Below are positions 1 through 8,849 of a stretch of 36,982 nucleotides of DNA, in pieces. The notes beneath the pieces were generated by a model that saw only the letters and a list, made by a program, of their open reading frames with translations, was not told where the DNA came from and made no database searches. This DNA comes from Oscillospiraceae bacterium (GTDB taxonomy: Bacteria; Bacillota; Clostridia; Oscillospirales; Acutalibacteraceae). The DNA lies in NCBI GenBank assembly GCA_015066385.1, contig SVOJ01000026.1, positions 1 through 36,982 on the forward strand. Reading direction: 5' to 3'. The position numbers were made by a program, and so were the translations under genes. How positions within the stretch are numbered: position 1 is the first letter of the stretch; each line of letters starts with the position of its first letter.

Positions 1-73
1 CCACAGTGCTTGTCTTAATTATATCGCAGGTAGCTACTCCTGCAAATATAACCAAAAATTTAAAGAAAGGAGA

Positions 74-110
74 ATAATTAAAACCACCCCTTTCGAGATG
101 GTTTAATTAT
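74..110 (+). promoter_or_regulatory. Leader hairpin between ribosome site and GH78 start
   Basis: A near-perfect inverted repeat has arms at 74-86 (ATAATTAAAACCA) and 99-110 (TGGTTTAATTAT), with one bulged A and a 12-nt loop. A good Shine-Dalgarno sequence, AAAGGAGA at 66-73, ends exactly where the hairpin begins. The likely start codons (GTG 113, ATG 122) begin just after it. If the hairpin forms, the ribosome site is brought to 2 or 11 nt from these starts; if it does not, the gap is about 40-48 nt. That the hairpin bridges the gap is an inference. Confidence 0.45.
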
Positions 111-112
111 AC

Positions 113-2656
113 GTGAAAAATATGTGTTTTGTATATAATGTGCAGGTTGAAAAAGGTGAAATGTACAGTGTTACGGATGTGAAAAATCCACGCATTACTT
201 TTTCTGTTGATTCCGATCAAAAAGGTGATGCAATCGAAAAAGCACAAGTGAGTGTAGCGGGAAAAACTTTTCCCGTGGATGATATGTTGAATTTTCGTTT
301 GCAGATGCCGCTTGAGGCATTGACAACCTATCGGGTGGATGTTAATGTCGCACTCAAAAGCGGTGCAACCTGCAACAACCATACATGGTTTATGACGGGC
401 AAACTCGACACCCCGTGGCAGGCAAAATGGATATCGCATCCGACCTGCCGTGTGCCGAAAAAAGGCTCTCCGAAACCGATCGGCTTTAAGCACTGTTTTG
501 CTTGCAAAGGCAAGATCAAAAAGGCATATCTGCTTTCTACCGCATTGGGAATTTATACGGTTAGTCTGAATAACCGTTATGCACAGCATGAATATTTTAC
601 ACCGGGGTTCACCTCATATAAAAACCAATTGCAATATCAGGTTTATGATGTCAGAAAACTTCTTGAAGAGAACAATGAGATCAACTTCATTGTGGCAGGC
701 GGATGGGCTTGCGGCTCATTTACCTATCACCGAGTCAACGGCATTACCTGCGACCGTCAGTATCTTCTGGCGGAATTGCATATTGAATATGAAGACGGGA
801 CGAAAGAAGTTATTTGTTCGGATGAAAACTGGCTTGTGACCGAAGACACCCCCGTACGTGCGGCCGAATGGTATGACGGGGAAGTGTATGATGCCGCATT
901 CGATCCGTCAACGGCAGTTTATGTTCCGGTGTCCGTTCAAAAACCGCCCGTGCAGCCGAAACTGCTTGCACATTACGGGGAGTCGGTCGGTGCAACCCGC
1001 ATTTTTAAACCCATCAGTGTGAAAAAAGCACCGTCGGGAGAATATATTTACGATTTCGGACAAAATTTTGCAGGGGTTATCTTTGCAAAAATAAACGGAA
1101 AAAGGGGACAGCGGATCCGTTTTCGTCATGCGGAAGTGCTGGTGGACGGAGAATTGTTTACAAAAGCACTGCGTTCCGCCAAAGCGGAAGTTTTATACAC
1201 CTGCACAGACGGTGAGCAATTCTACTCTCCGCAGTACACTTTTATGGGGTTTCGTTATGTCGGTGTCAGCGGTATTGAACCCGAAGATCTGACTTTGCAA
1301 GGTTGCGCGCTGACTTCCTGCCACGGCAATGAAATCGGTTTCTTTTCCTGTTCGGATGAACGGCTGAACCGTTTGCATGAGAATATTTATTACAGTGCCT
1401 TGTCGAATTTTATTGATATTCCGACCGATTGTCCGCAGCGTGATGAGCGCATGGGCTGGACGGGTGATATTGCCTTGTTTGCCTCCACCGCCTGCCGCAT
1501 GTTCGATATGACCCGTTTTTTTGATAAATGGCTTCTTGATTTAAAAGCCGAACAGGGCAGAGGCGGCGGTTTTCCGATGGTTATTCCGCGTCAGGGGTCG
1601 AAGATGCCCGTGATGGCAACCTCGTGTTGGGGCGATTGCTGTGTGCTTGTACCGTGGGCGTTGTATCAGGCAACGGGTAACAAGGATATTCTTGCCCGAC
1701 AGTATGCTTCGATGAAAAAGTTTCTCAAAGCTGTAAAATTCTGGTCATCGCTTTCATCTCCGACAAAACAGGGAAGAAATATATGGAAATATCCTTTCCA
1801 TTACGGCGATTGGTGTGCTCCCGGCGAAACCAATGTGCAATGGCTTAAAAAAGCTCCGTGGATCGCCACCGCATTTTATGCCAATTCCTGTTTCCTTGTG
1901 TCGCAGATCGCGGAGATTCTCGGCGAAAAGGAAGATGCTGTTTGGTACCGCAAAAAAGCGGAAGAGATTTGTGAATCCTACCGTACCGTGTTTACCGACG
2001 GCAACGGCAAACTCAAAAAAGAATTCCAGACTGCCTATGTTCTGCCGCTTGCGTTCGGCATGACAAACGCCGAGGAAACTGCAAACATGGCAAAAAATCT
2101 TGTCCGTCTGATTGAAGAAAACGATAACTGCCTGCAAACAGGCTTCCCCGGAACGCCGTATATTCTGTTTGCGTTGGCAGACAACGGTTATGCGGAAAAA
2201 GCATACGAAGTGCTGTTGCAGGAAAAATGCCCGTCATGGCTGTATGAAGTCAAAGCGGGCGGCACGACCATCTGGGAACGCTGGGATGCCCTGCGCCCCG
2301 ACGGTACGGTCAATACGGGCAGATCCAATGACGAATCGGGCGGTATGGTGTCGTTCAATCACTATGCCTACGGGGCTGTCGGTGATTTCCTGTACCGCCG
2401 TGTGGCAGGGATTGAACCGACTTCGGGCGGATTCAGAACCTTCCGTGCCGCACCCGTTCCCGGCGGCGGTCTGCAGTTTGCAAAAGCCGAAATAAAGACA
2501 CCGTTCGGTTTTGCTGCCTGCGAGTGGACACATGAAAACGGCATTTTCACCATGACCGTCACCGTCCCCGTCGGAACAATTTGCGAAGCGGTTCTGCCCG
2601 ACGGAACAACACAGAATCTTGCCTCGGGAACTTATACACTGCAATGTAAATATTAA
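113..2656 (+). CDS. GH78 alpha-L-rhamnosidase, cytoplasmic
   Basis: Hydrolyses terminal alpha-L-rhamnose from glycosides such as plant flavonoid or saponin rhamnosides. The 847 residues follow the GH78 plan: an N-terminal beta-sandwich with the family's 'xNPRITFSV' opening near residues 27-33, further beta domains to about 400, an (alpha/alpha)6 barrel, and a C-terminal beta domain. The catalytic block CPQRDERMGWTGD is at about 439-451, with the likely general acid Glu445. The TTIWERW block carries the likely base Glu722. No signal peptide is visible, so it should act on imported glycosides. The start is GTG 113 or the in-frame ATG 122; both keep the family N-terminus, and the ribosome site lies upstream across a hairpin. 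It is transcribed away from everything else in the window and stands alone. Confidence 0.9.
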   Translation: MKNMCFVYNVQVEKGEMYSVTDVKNPRITFSVDSDQKGDAIEKAQVSVAGKTFPVDDMLNFRLQMPLEALTTYRVDVNVALKSGATCNNHTWFMTGKLDTPWQAKWISHPTCRVPKKGSPKPIGFKHCFACKGKIKKAYLLSTALGIYTVSLNNRYAQHEYFTPGFTSYKNQLQYQVYDVRKLLEENNEINFIVAGGWACGSFTYHRVNGITCDRQYLLAELHIEYEDGTKEVICSDENWLVTEDTPVRAAEWYDGEVYDAAFDPSTAVYVPVSVQKPPVQPKLLAHYGESVGATRIFKPISVKKAPSGEYIYDFGQNFAGVIFAKINGKRGQRIRFRHAEVLVDGELFTKALRSAKAEVLYTCTDGEQFYSPQYTFMGFRYVGVSGIEPEDLTLQGCALTSCHGNEIGFFSCSDERLNRLHENIYYSALSNFIDIPTDCPQRDERMGWTGDIALFASTACRMFDMTRFFDKWLLDLKAEQGRGGGFPMVIPRQGSKMPVMATSCWGDCCVLVPWALYQATGNKDILARQYASMKKFLKAVKFWSSLSSPTKQGRNIWKYPFHYGDWCAPGETNVQWLKKAPWIATAFYANSCFLVSQIAEILGEKEDAVWYRKKAEEICESYRTVFTDGNGKLKKEFQTAYVLPLAFGMTNAEETANMAKNLVRLIEENDNCLQTGFPGTPYILFALADNGYAEKAYEVLLQEKCPSWLYEVKAGGTTIWERWDALRPDGTVNTGRSNDESGGMVSFNHYAYGAVGDFLYRRVAGIEPTSGGFRTFRAAPVPGGGLQFAKAEIKTPFGFAACEWTHENGIFTMTVTVPVGTICEAVLPDGTTQNLASGTYTLQCKY

Positions 2657-2791
2657 AAACCACACCCGTCAACCACGCACTGAAACGATTGACAGGGGGG
2701 AATTTTACAATACTTTTGCGATTATAACCCGAAAAACTTTTAATTTTCTGCAAGTTTTGCGATTATGATTTTAAAGTGTGATGAAAAGAAA

Positions 2792-2821
2792 CGGCAACCG
2801 ATTTGCAATGAACGGTTGCCG
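2792..2821. terminator. Bidirectional terminator between GH78 and GH5 genes
   Basis: CGGCAACCG (2792-2800) pairs with CGGTTGCCG (2813-2821) around a 12-nt loop. A-rich sequence before it becomes TTTCTTTT on the minus strand, and TTTATTTTATT follows on the plus strand. It lies between two convergent genes, so it can serve both. Confidence 0.75.
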
Positions 2822-2842
2822 CAGTTTATTTTATTGGTAAAA

Positions 2843-4294
2843 TCAGAATTCCGCCACGATCACGCACTTGCCGTCGGTGGGATCTGCCTTGAGTACCCAG
2901 TTGCCGATGGCGGTTTGTTCGAGTTCGTATTTTGCGGTGGAAAGAATATTTTTCGGCTTTTTGCCGAGGAACACTTCTGTCGGGGCGGTGATGTCGGCAT
3001 CACCCGTATAGTGCAGAACGAATTCCTTTTTCTTGCGGTCGAAGTTATAGGATTTGATTGTTCCTGCAACCGCTGCGGGATACGGACGGGCGAGGATTTC
3101 GCCGATGCCGCCTGTGTGCAGTGAGTCATTGTAGTGCCAGTAGGTCTGGCTCCACTGATTGCGGTCGAATTTGCGGATGAGGTGCTCGAGTGCGGGATAT
3201 TCCTCTGCACCGCTTACCATACCGCCCCATTCGCCGACCAATACGGGCACACCCAGTCTGTCCTGCGTGCGTTCGTGTTCGTTGAAAATCTGATCAATGC
3301 GGAACGGGCTTGCAAAGTTCGTCAGCGGTGTGTCAACCGTCAGATCGTAACCGTGCGGAGCAAATGCAAGATTCTTTTCCACCGTGCCGTCATTGTAGGT
3401 CAGTTTCGGGGTGCAGCAGGGAATTCCGAGGTTGGAATAATAGCAGTTTTCCATGAAAATGATACCCTTGTCCGTGACACTGCGGATGGTCTCTGCCGCA
3501 CGTTTGAAGAAGGGATAATAACGGTTCAGGTCAAATTCACGGATCTCTTTTTTGCCTGCATCCACGATCTGACTGTAGAGTTTTTCGTTGTTGATGCAGT
3601 CCACGCAATTGAGAATTTCACCGCTTGTAAGTTCCTTGATTGCCTTTTTGCGGTCGAAACGGGGATCTGTTGCCACGATTTTGACCACGCGTTTGACAAG
3701 ATTACGGAATACCTTTCCGCCGGGGGTGCCGGGGAAGGGCTCATTGAGCACGTCAAAACCGACAAGCGCGGGTTTGTCTTTGAGATAATCAACGGTAAAG
3801 CGCAGCATATCGCAGAACCAATCCTGTAAACCTCTGCCATGTACAGCTCTGTTTTCCCAGAAGGCATCAAACGATTTGTGAACGGGTTTGCGGAAGAAAT
3901 AGCCTTCTGCCCAGATGACATAGATCTTCTTCAGTTTGTCGCCGTCAAAAGATGCCCATGCAGGTGCACCGTCACCGTAACCTGTGCCGAAGTCGGAATA
4001 CAGGTCCTGATGCAGATCAAGGAAGGCATACATGCCGTACTTTTCGCACCAATCCAAAGCCTGACGCATGCTGTCGAGGTAAGCGGTATTGTACTTGCCG
4101 GGTTCGGGTTCAATGCCCGACCATACGCAACCCAGACGGACCATATTGCCGCCGTCAAGTGCAATCAGACGGAAGTCTTCTTCCGACCAACCGGGAAGAT
4201 TCGGGCTTTTGTTGACGATATTCATGCCCTGAAAAATGCGTTCTCTGCCGAATTCGTCAATGAAACTTGTGTTTCTGGTAAGGATTTCTGTCAT
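2843..4294 (-). CDS. GH5 endoglycoceramidase-like glycoside hydrolase
   Basis: A retaining TIM-barrel glycosidase of 483 residues. The LDLHQDLYS...GAPAWA stretch (92-113) and the C-terminal RPYPAAVAG...NFD motif (403-419), followed by a small beta domain, are typical of the endoglycoceramidase/steryl-glucosidase branch of GH5. The acid/base is Glu185 in DVLNEPFPG and the nucleophile is Glu355 in VLVGEWGG. Characterised relatives cut glucose-linked glycolipids or sterol and other hydrophobic glucosides. There is no signal peptide, unlike secreted endoglycoceramidases, so the substrate would be intracellular and small. GGAGG lies 8 nt before the ATG. It follows the epimerase gene by 44 bp, probably in one transcript. 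The exact aglycone cannot be read from sequence. Confidence 0.8.
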   Translation of the reverse strand: MTEILTRNTSFIDEFGRERIFQGMNIVNKSPNLPGWSEEDFRLIALDGGNMVRLGCVWSGIEPEPGKYNTAYLDSMRQALDWCEKYGMYAFLDLHQDLYSDFGTGYGDGAPAWASFDGDKLKKIYVIWAEGYFFRKPVHKSFDAFWENRAVHGRGLQDWFCDMLRFTVDYLKDKPALVGFDVLNEPFPGTPGGKVFRNLVKRVVKIVATDPRFDRKKAIKELTSGEILNCVDCINNEKLYSQIVDAGKKEIREFDLNRYYPFFKRAAETIRSVTDKGIIFMENCYYSNLGIPCCTPKLTYNDGTVEKNLAFAPHGYDLTVDTPLTNFASPFRIDQIFNEHERTQDRLGVPVLVGEWGGMVSGAEEYPALEHLIRKFDRNQWSQTYWHYNDSLHTGGIGEILARPYPAAVAGTIKSYNFDRKKKEFVLHYTGDADITAPTEVFLGKKPKNILSTAKYELEQTAIGNWVLKADPTDGKCVIVAEF

Positions 4295-4338
4295 TGTTGC
4301 GCCTCCTGAATATCAAATTAGGGGTGAATATATATTTT

Positions 4339-5331
4339 TTATTTCTTTTCGTTTTCCTTGATCCAAGCCACGGTATCTTTCAGGGATTCAAGCAGGGGAC
4401 GGGGCTTGTAGTCAAGTTCTTTTGCTGCTTTTTCATAAGAGAAATTGCAGTTGGAGCAAAGCTTGCGGATGGAGTAGCGGGTGAACAACGGGGTCTTGTC
4501 GGCAGCTTTGTAATAAGCTTCCATAAGGGGAGCAAAGGTGTAGCAGAGTTTGTAACCGATGCCGATTTTGGGTTCCTTATTGCCTGCGGCTTTTGCAAGC
4601 AGACGAATGAATTCGTCAACCGTGCACATCTGATTGCAGGCGATGTAGCAACTGCCGGGGATGCCCTTGAATGCTGCGGCTCTGGTCAACAAAGCAACGT
4701 CACGCACGTCAACAAAGTTGTAACCGCCGAAGGTCAGGGTGATGGGGAATTTGCCGCCCATGAACATACGGATCATGCTGCCGACAGAAGAAATTTTGAA
4801 GTCATACGGACCCATGCAGGCGGCGGGCTGCACAACAACAACATCCATTCCGTTGTTGCCCTGATTGTCAAGAACATACTTGGTGGCTTCCGCTTTTGTT
4901 TTTGCATAAGCGCCTTCCAGCTTGTCGGGATCATAGTCATACACTTCGGTCATGACCTGATTGTCGGGCAGGGGAACATAGGTGTCAACAGAGGACATGT
5001 AAACAAGACGTTTTACGCCGCATGCAAGGCAGGCCTTGACAACGTTCTTTGTGCCTTCCACGTTGATTTTGTAGATCATGTCTTCGTAGCCTTCTTTGAT
5101 TTCAACACAGCCTGCAACGTGATAAACCACTTCACAGCCTTCAAAAGCCTTGAGAAGCGAATCGTAATCCGTTACGTCGCCCTTAACCTTTTCAACGTCC
5201 ATGCCTTCAAAATAACCGGGGTCTTTACGAAGAATAATGCGGGTTTTGTCGCCGTTGGCGAGCATTTCTTTGAGAAGAGCGAAACCGACATGACCGGTAG
5301 CACCGGTCAGTGCATAGATTTTTTCAGACAT
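4339..5331 (-). CDS. NAD(P)-dependent epimerase/reductase (extended SDR)
   Basis: A 330-residue extended short-chain dehydrogenase/reductase of the NAD-dependent epimerase, dihydroflavonol-reductase-like type. The Rossmann motif TGATGHVG is at residues 9-16, a charged KGDVTDYDSL segment binds near the cofactor at about 50-59, and the catalytic set includes Ser113/Ser114 and YAKTK with Tyr142 and Lys146. Family members oxidise or reduce a hydroxyl or keto group on a sugar nucleotide, sterol, flavonoid or similar substrate. Which of these applies cannot be told here. AGGTG lies before the ATG. It lies upstream of the GH5 gene on the same strand, so the two may act on the same compound; that is an inference. 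Confidence 0.8.
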   Translation of the reverse strand: MSEKIYALTGATGHVGFALLKEMLANGDKTRIILRKDPGYFEGMDVEKVKGDVTDYDSLLKAFEGCEVVYHVAGCVEIKEGYEDMIYKINVEGTKNVVKACLACGVKRLVYMSSVDTYVPLPDNQVMTEVYDYDPDKLEGAYAKTKAEATKYVLDNQGNNGMDVVVVQPAACMGPYDFKISSVGSMIRMFMGGKFPITLTFGGYNFVDVRDVALLTRAAAFKGIPGSCYIACNQMCTVDEFIRLLAKAAGNKEPKIGIGYKLCYTFAPLMEAYYKAADKTPLFTRYSIRKLCSNCNFSYEKAAKELDYKPRPLLESLKDTVAWIKENEKK

Positions 5332-5376
5332 TTTTACACACCTATCCTTTAATTTATTTAATTTGCCTTTATACTA

Positions 5377-6048
5377 TCACAGCGCAGAAGCACTGTAAAT
5401 ATAATACCAGATTCCGAAAGAATGAAAAGCACTGCCCAGAAGCACCATAATATGGAAAATGCTGTGGCAATAGCGTTTCTTTTTGCCCATGGCATACAGC
5501 ACCATGCCGATGATATATGCAGCACCGCCGCCGAAAACACTGACAAGCGTGCCGACGGGGAAGTGCTCGATCATGGCAGGAAGTCCCGTCAGGGAAAGGG
5601 TAATGCCTGCAATCAGGGTGAATGCAAGACGGAAGGGTTTTGTTTTTTCAAAGTTGATGATTGCCATGAGAATACCCGCCGTGAACGAGCCCCATGCCGT
5701 TACCCACATGATGACGGCAACCGTGGGCTCATACTCATGCAGCAATGCCGCAGACGGTGTCGCACAACCGGCTATGGCAAGAAAAACCATGCAGTGGTCA
5801 ATGACTCTGCATATTTTTTTGACTTTTCCCGGGCGTACGCCGTGGTAAACAGTGGAAGCGGTGTACATGATCATCATGGAAAGACCGAAAATGACCGCAC
5901 AGACCGTACGTATCGGATTGCCGATTCGTATGGCACCGACAAGACAAGCAATAAAAACAAAAAAACTTGCCGCTGCACCGAATGCATGGGTGAGGGTATT
6001 GTAAAATTCTTCTTTTCTTGTGTAGTCAACAATGGTTACGGTTTGCAT
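5377..6048 (-). CDS. Hemolysin III / PAQR-family membrane protein
   Basis: A small integral membrane protein with about seven hydrophobic segments. Family hallmarks are EEFYNTLTHAFGA near the N-terminus, the STVYHG motif, IDHCMVFLAIAG in the middle and FHSFGIWYYI near the end; these histidines fit the metal site of the PAQR/HlyIII fold. Bacterial members have an unsettled physiological role (membrane homeostasis is often suggested), so no activity is assigned. The ATG at 6048 is chosen over a GTG at 6057 because AGAAAGTG sits at a better distance from it. Either start overlaps the end of the glycerate kinase gene by 20-30 bp, which suggests translational coupling. It is the last gene of its operon. 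Confidence 0.8.
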   Translation of the reverse strand: MQTVTIVDYTRKEEFYNTLTHAFGAAASFFVFIACLVGAIRIGNPIRTVCAVIFGLSMMIMYTASTVYHGVRPGKVKKICRVIDHCMVFLAIAGCATPSAALLHEYEPTVAVIMWVTAWGSFTAGILMAIINFEKTKPFRLAFTLIAGITLSLTGLPAMIEHFPVGTLVSVFGGGAAYIIGMVLYAMGKKKRYCHSIFHIMVLLGSAFHSFGIWYYIYSASAL

Positions 6049-7327
6049 GTATATCACTTTCTGTAAGAATCAAAATCAGGTCATTGACATTGGTCCCGGT
6101 CGGACCCGTCATCAAAAGTGCATTGCCTGCACGCAGTGCATGATAGGCATCGTTGTCGGCAAGACTGTCGGCGGCGTGGATTCCGTTCATGGAAATTCTT
6201 GCAACGGTTTTTTCGTCAACAACCCCGCCTGCCGCATCCGTCGGGCCGTCCGTACCGTCCGAACCGCCTGCCAAAAAGACAATGTTTTCTGCCGTTTGCA
6301 ATTCAATTGCCGCACAAAGAGCTGCTTGTTGGCTTCTGCCGCCTTTGCCGTTTCCTTTGACGCAAACGGTGGTTTCACCGCCGTAAATAAAGGCGAATTT
6401 TCCGCAGTGCGTCTGCTTGTATTGCAGGCAAGAGCGGATGATGTTTTTGGTTTGTTCTTCTGCATCCCCCGCAAGACCGGCAGACAAATGTACAACGGTA
6501 TACCCTCTTTTTTCAGCTTCCTGTTTTGCAACTGCGCACAGCTTGTTCACATCACCCACAATTTCAAAATGCGGTTGGTTTTCAAAAACCGCTTTGGGTG
6601 GGAGTGTATCGAGAATACCGTTTTGATTAAGATTATATTTTTGTGCTATATTTCTGAATATTTCGTCAGACACGGGGTCGGGTTGTGTGGGACCCGAAGC
6701 AATGACATCGGGTCTGCTGCCCGGTACGTCGGACAACGCAAAAGTAAGCACTTTTGCCGGCGCAAAATGTGCCGCCAGGCGACCGCCCTTGACAGCGGAA
6801 AGCCGTTTGCGCACGCAGTTGAGTTCATAGATATCGGCACCGCTTTTCAGCAGAATATCCGTGATCTGCCGCTGATATGTTTTGTCAATAAGCGAAGCCT
6901 CAAATAAAGCAGAACCGCCGCCCGAGATCAGCACAATGCAGAGGTCATCTGCCTGTAAATCTGCCGTTTTTTCAAGCACATACTGTGCCGCTTTTTCGGA
7001 GTTTTCATCGCTGAGAGGATGGCCCGCTTCAAAGCAGGTGCAATTCGGTGCGCAGAATCCGTTCAGGTGATCGTATTTTGTCACAAGTACCGCTTCACGG
7101 ATGTTTTCCGTACCAATTGTATCGTATGCCGCCTGCATCATGGGCACGGCCGCCTTGCCTATGCTCAGCACAAAACGGACATTCCCCAATTCGCTGTTCT
7201 GTAATGCTTTGCAGGTGCTTTCATAAGGATTTGCAGACGAAACCGCCGCACCGAAAACGGCAAGTGCATCTTCGGCCGGTTTTGAGAGATGTTCGGTTTT
7301 GTTTTCGATATAAGGTGTGACGGACAT
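6026..7327 (-). CDS. Glycerate 2-kinase (DUF4147/MOFRL family)
   Basis: Phosphorylates D-glycerate with ATP to give 2-phosphoglycerate, feeding lower glycolysis. The 433 residues show the class II glycerate kinase pattern: an N-terminal DUF4147 domain with SIGKAAVPM, the EAGHPLSDENS segment, ISGGGSALFE and NCVRKRLSAVKGGRLA with its conserved lysines. The C-terminal MOFRL domain carries YGGETTVCVKGNGKGGRSQQ and GSDGTDGPTDAAGG. The start is only 3 nt after the stop of the metallophosphoesterase gene, with a weak ribosome site, so coupling to that gene is likely. No obvious glycerate-producing partner lies beside it. Confidence 0.88.
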   Translation of the reverse strand: MSVTPYIENKTEHLSKPAEDALAVFGAAVSSANPYESTCKALQNSELGNVRFVLSIGKAAVPMMQAAYDTIGTENIREAVLVTKYDHLNGFCAPNCTCFEAGHPLSDENSEKAAQYVLEKTADLQADDLCIVLISGGGSALFEASLIDKTYQRQITDILLKSGADIYELNCVRKRLSAVKGGRLAAHFAPAKVLTFALSDVPGSRPDVIASGPTQPDPVSDEIFRNIAQKYNLNQNGILDTLPPKAVFENQPHFEIVGDVNKLCAVAKQEAEKRGYTVVHLSAGLAGDAEEQTKNIIRSCLQYKQTHCGKFAFIYGGETTVCVKGNGKGGRSQQAALCAAIELQTAENIVFLAGGSDGTDGPTDAAGGVVDEKTVARISMNGIHAADSLADNDAYHALRAGNALLMTGPTGTNVNDLILILTESDIHANRNHC

Positions 7328-7330
7328 ATT

Positions 7331-8734
7331 TTATAAATCCACTTGTGTGTATTGATGGTCGCGGTGCGGATACACAAGCTCCTGCATGAGGGTTTCAATC
7401 TGGTCTGTGATTTTCAGCACACCCGGCAGTTTGTCTTTTTTGAACGGCACCTTACGGATGATTCTGCCGGGCAGGGAGGCAACGTCCTTTGCCACGGTTT
7501 TTGCCGCATCGGGCATGGTGTTCATATCTTTACTGCCGTCAAAAACACTCAGCAGAATGGCATAAACATAGTCGATCAGTTTGTCATCCGCGACTGCTTT
7601 CAGGGCGGTTTTGTCAATGCCCTTACCTGCGGTCAAGCGGTTGACGGTTTTGCCTGCTTTGCCGACCGTTGTATGCAATAATTTATTTGCACCGAATTTT
7701 GCAATCGGATAGATTTTTTTGAGAGGTTTGATTTTTATTCCCAGCGCGCGAAGCCGTTCATCCAGTATTTCGCAATCGGTGACGGCACCTTCAAGAATTC
7801 GTCCCAGCAGGTCTTTGGTGTGTTTCGTTATGTAAGAGCCGTCTTTTGCTTCACCGTCAAGAACGAATTTCTGTAAGTGTTCCACGGTTACAGTGGCGGT
7901 CTTGCCGTCGGTTTCGATGTAGTTGATGGGGGCAGGATGGCCGCACAGTGAACCGACATTGATCTGCGTGATTGTGTTGCCGTTTTTGCTTGTAAGTGCA
8001 CTTGTTCTCTGCATGTGGGAATGACCGACAAAAATAAGTCTTAATCCCGCATCAGCAAGTCTGCCTGCGCGGTATTCGTTGTTGCCGATCTTCTGGGATT
8101 TGTTGATCAGCGGAATTAAATTTTCAAGCAACAGATGATGCTGGAATGCAATAACACCTGCGCCGTCTTCTTTTGCATTTTGCAGTTGTTCGCAGATCCA
8201 GTTCAGGTGGTCATCCGAATACCCGGAAGCACTGATGCCGTCCTGATCGTCTTCTATAGCAAGAAGCCGCAGGTTGGGGGATAATTCGTAGCAATAGGAG
8301 GATTTGTCAAGGTGGGTGCGGTATTCGCCGATACATTTGTCTGCACCGAATTTTGCATAATCTTCGCGCAGACGGGTGGGGGTATAAACATCCGTTTCGG
8401 GCAGAATTTTGTCACCTTCATAGCGGTGAGCTCTGCCGTCACAGCACCAGTCATGCGTGGCGGTGGTCAGAAATACGGGGACGGTTTTGTTCAGATCCGT
8501 CAGTTTTTCAATGATTTCCTTGTGCGAAACCGTTTCGCCGTCATCGGAAATATCCCCTGCAATGAGCACGGCATCAAGGTTTTCTTCTTTAAAACGTGCA
8601 AAAGCCCCATCGATGATTGCGCCTGTTTCTTTCAGGCACTTCTGATCACTGCCCTGTCTGAGATCAAAGGCCTTGCCTTCGTCTCCGAGGGTTCTGGAAT
8701 AATGATGCAGGTCTGCAATTACGGCGATTCGCAT
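7331..8734 (-). CDS. Calcineurin-like metallophosphoesterase
   Basis: A 467-residue cytoplasmic phosphoesterase, first gene of a three-gene operon. The metal-binding motifs follow the family order: ADLHH at residues 7-11, AGDISDDGE near 60, a THDW block in place of the usual GNHD, FQHHLL, and VGHSHMQR. The Asn of GNHD is replaced by Thr, which is unusual because that Asn normally ligands the second metal. The C-terminal 150 residues are an extra basic region without a clear domain. The substrate (nucleotide, phosphodiester or phosphoprotein) cannot be inferred. GGGAGG sits well placed before the ATG. Confidence 0.8.
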   Translation of the reverse strand: MRIAVIADLHHYSRTLGDEGKAFDLRQGSDQKCLKETGAIIDGAFARFKEENLDAVLIAGDISDDGETVSHKEIIEKLTDLNKTVPVFLTTATHDWCCDGRAHRYEGDKILPETDVYTPTRLREDYAKFGADKCIGEYRTHLDKSSYCYELSPNLRLLAIEDDQDGISASGYSDDHLNWICEQLQNAKEDGAGVIAFQHHLLLENLIPLINKSQKIGNNEYRAGRLADAGLRLIFVGHSHMQRTSALTSKNGNTITQINVGSLCGHPAPINYIETDGKTATVTVEHLQKFVLDGEAKDGSYITKHTKDLLGRILEGAVTDCEILDERLRALGIKIKPLKKIYPIAKFGANKLLHTTVGKAGKTVNRLTAGKGIDKTALKAVADDKLIDYVYAILLSVFDGSKDMNTMPDAAKTVAKDVASLPGRIIRKVPFKKDKLPGVLKITDQIETLMQELVYPHRDHQYTQVDL

Positions 8735-8765
8735 TGGTAATCCTCCCCAAATTTATACATCATAC

Positions 8766-8795
8766 ATTATAGCACAACTTTCAATGATTTGTAAA
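8766..8795 (-). promoter_or_regulatory. Promoter of the metallophosphoesterase operon
   Basis: On the minus strand TTTACA (8790-8795) and TATAAT (8766-8771) are separated by 18 bp, giving a leader of about 20 nt before ATG 8734. Confidence 0.65.
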
Positions 8796-8810
8796 GTTAA
8801 AAATAATGTC

Positions 8811-8849
8811 AGAAAAAAGAAAAAACACAGCAGTCGTTGCTCTGCTGTG
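8811..8849 (-). terminator. Intrinsic terminator of the small RNA
   Basis: On the minus strand CACAGCAG (8849-8842) pairs with CTGCTGTG (8833-8826) around an 8-nt loop, then a T-tract TTTTTTCTTTTTTCT follows. It lies upstream of the metallophosphoesterase promoter and downstream of another minus-strand promoter, so it ends a separate short transcript. Confidence 0.75.

Noticed and set aside
26-43. Small hairpin GCAGG...CCTGC near the left edge
   Set aside because: Five-bp stem with no T-tract and no clear promoter nearby; could be the tail of something outside the window but cannot be supported.
4294-5352. Long plus-strand open frame opposite the epimerase gene
   Set aside because: Its protein has no recognisable motif and is a shadow of the minus-strand gene's codon use; the minus frame has a Rossmann motif, catalytic Tyr-Lys and a ribosome site.
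5379-5396. Hairpin overlapping the stop of the HlyIII-like gene as a terminator
   Set aside because: Seven-bp stem with a wobble pair and no T-run on the transcribed strand.
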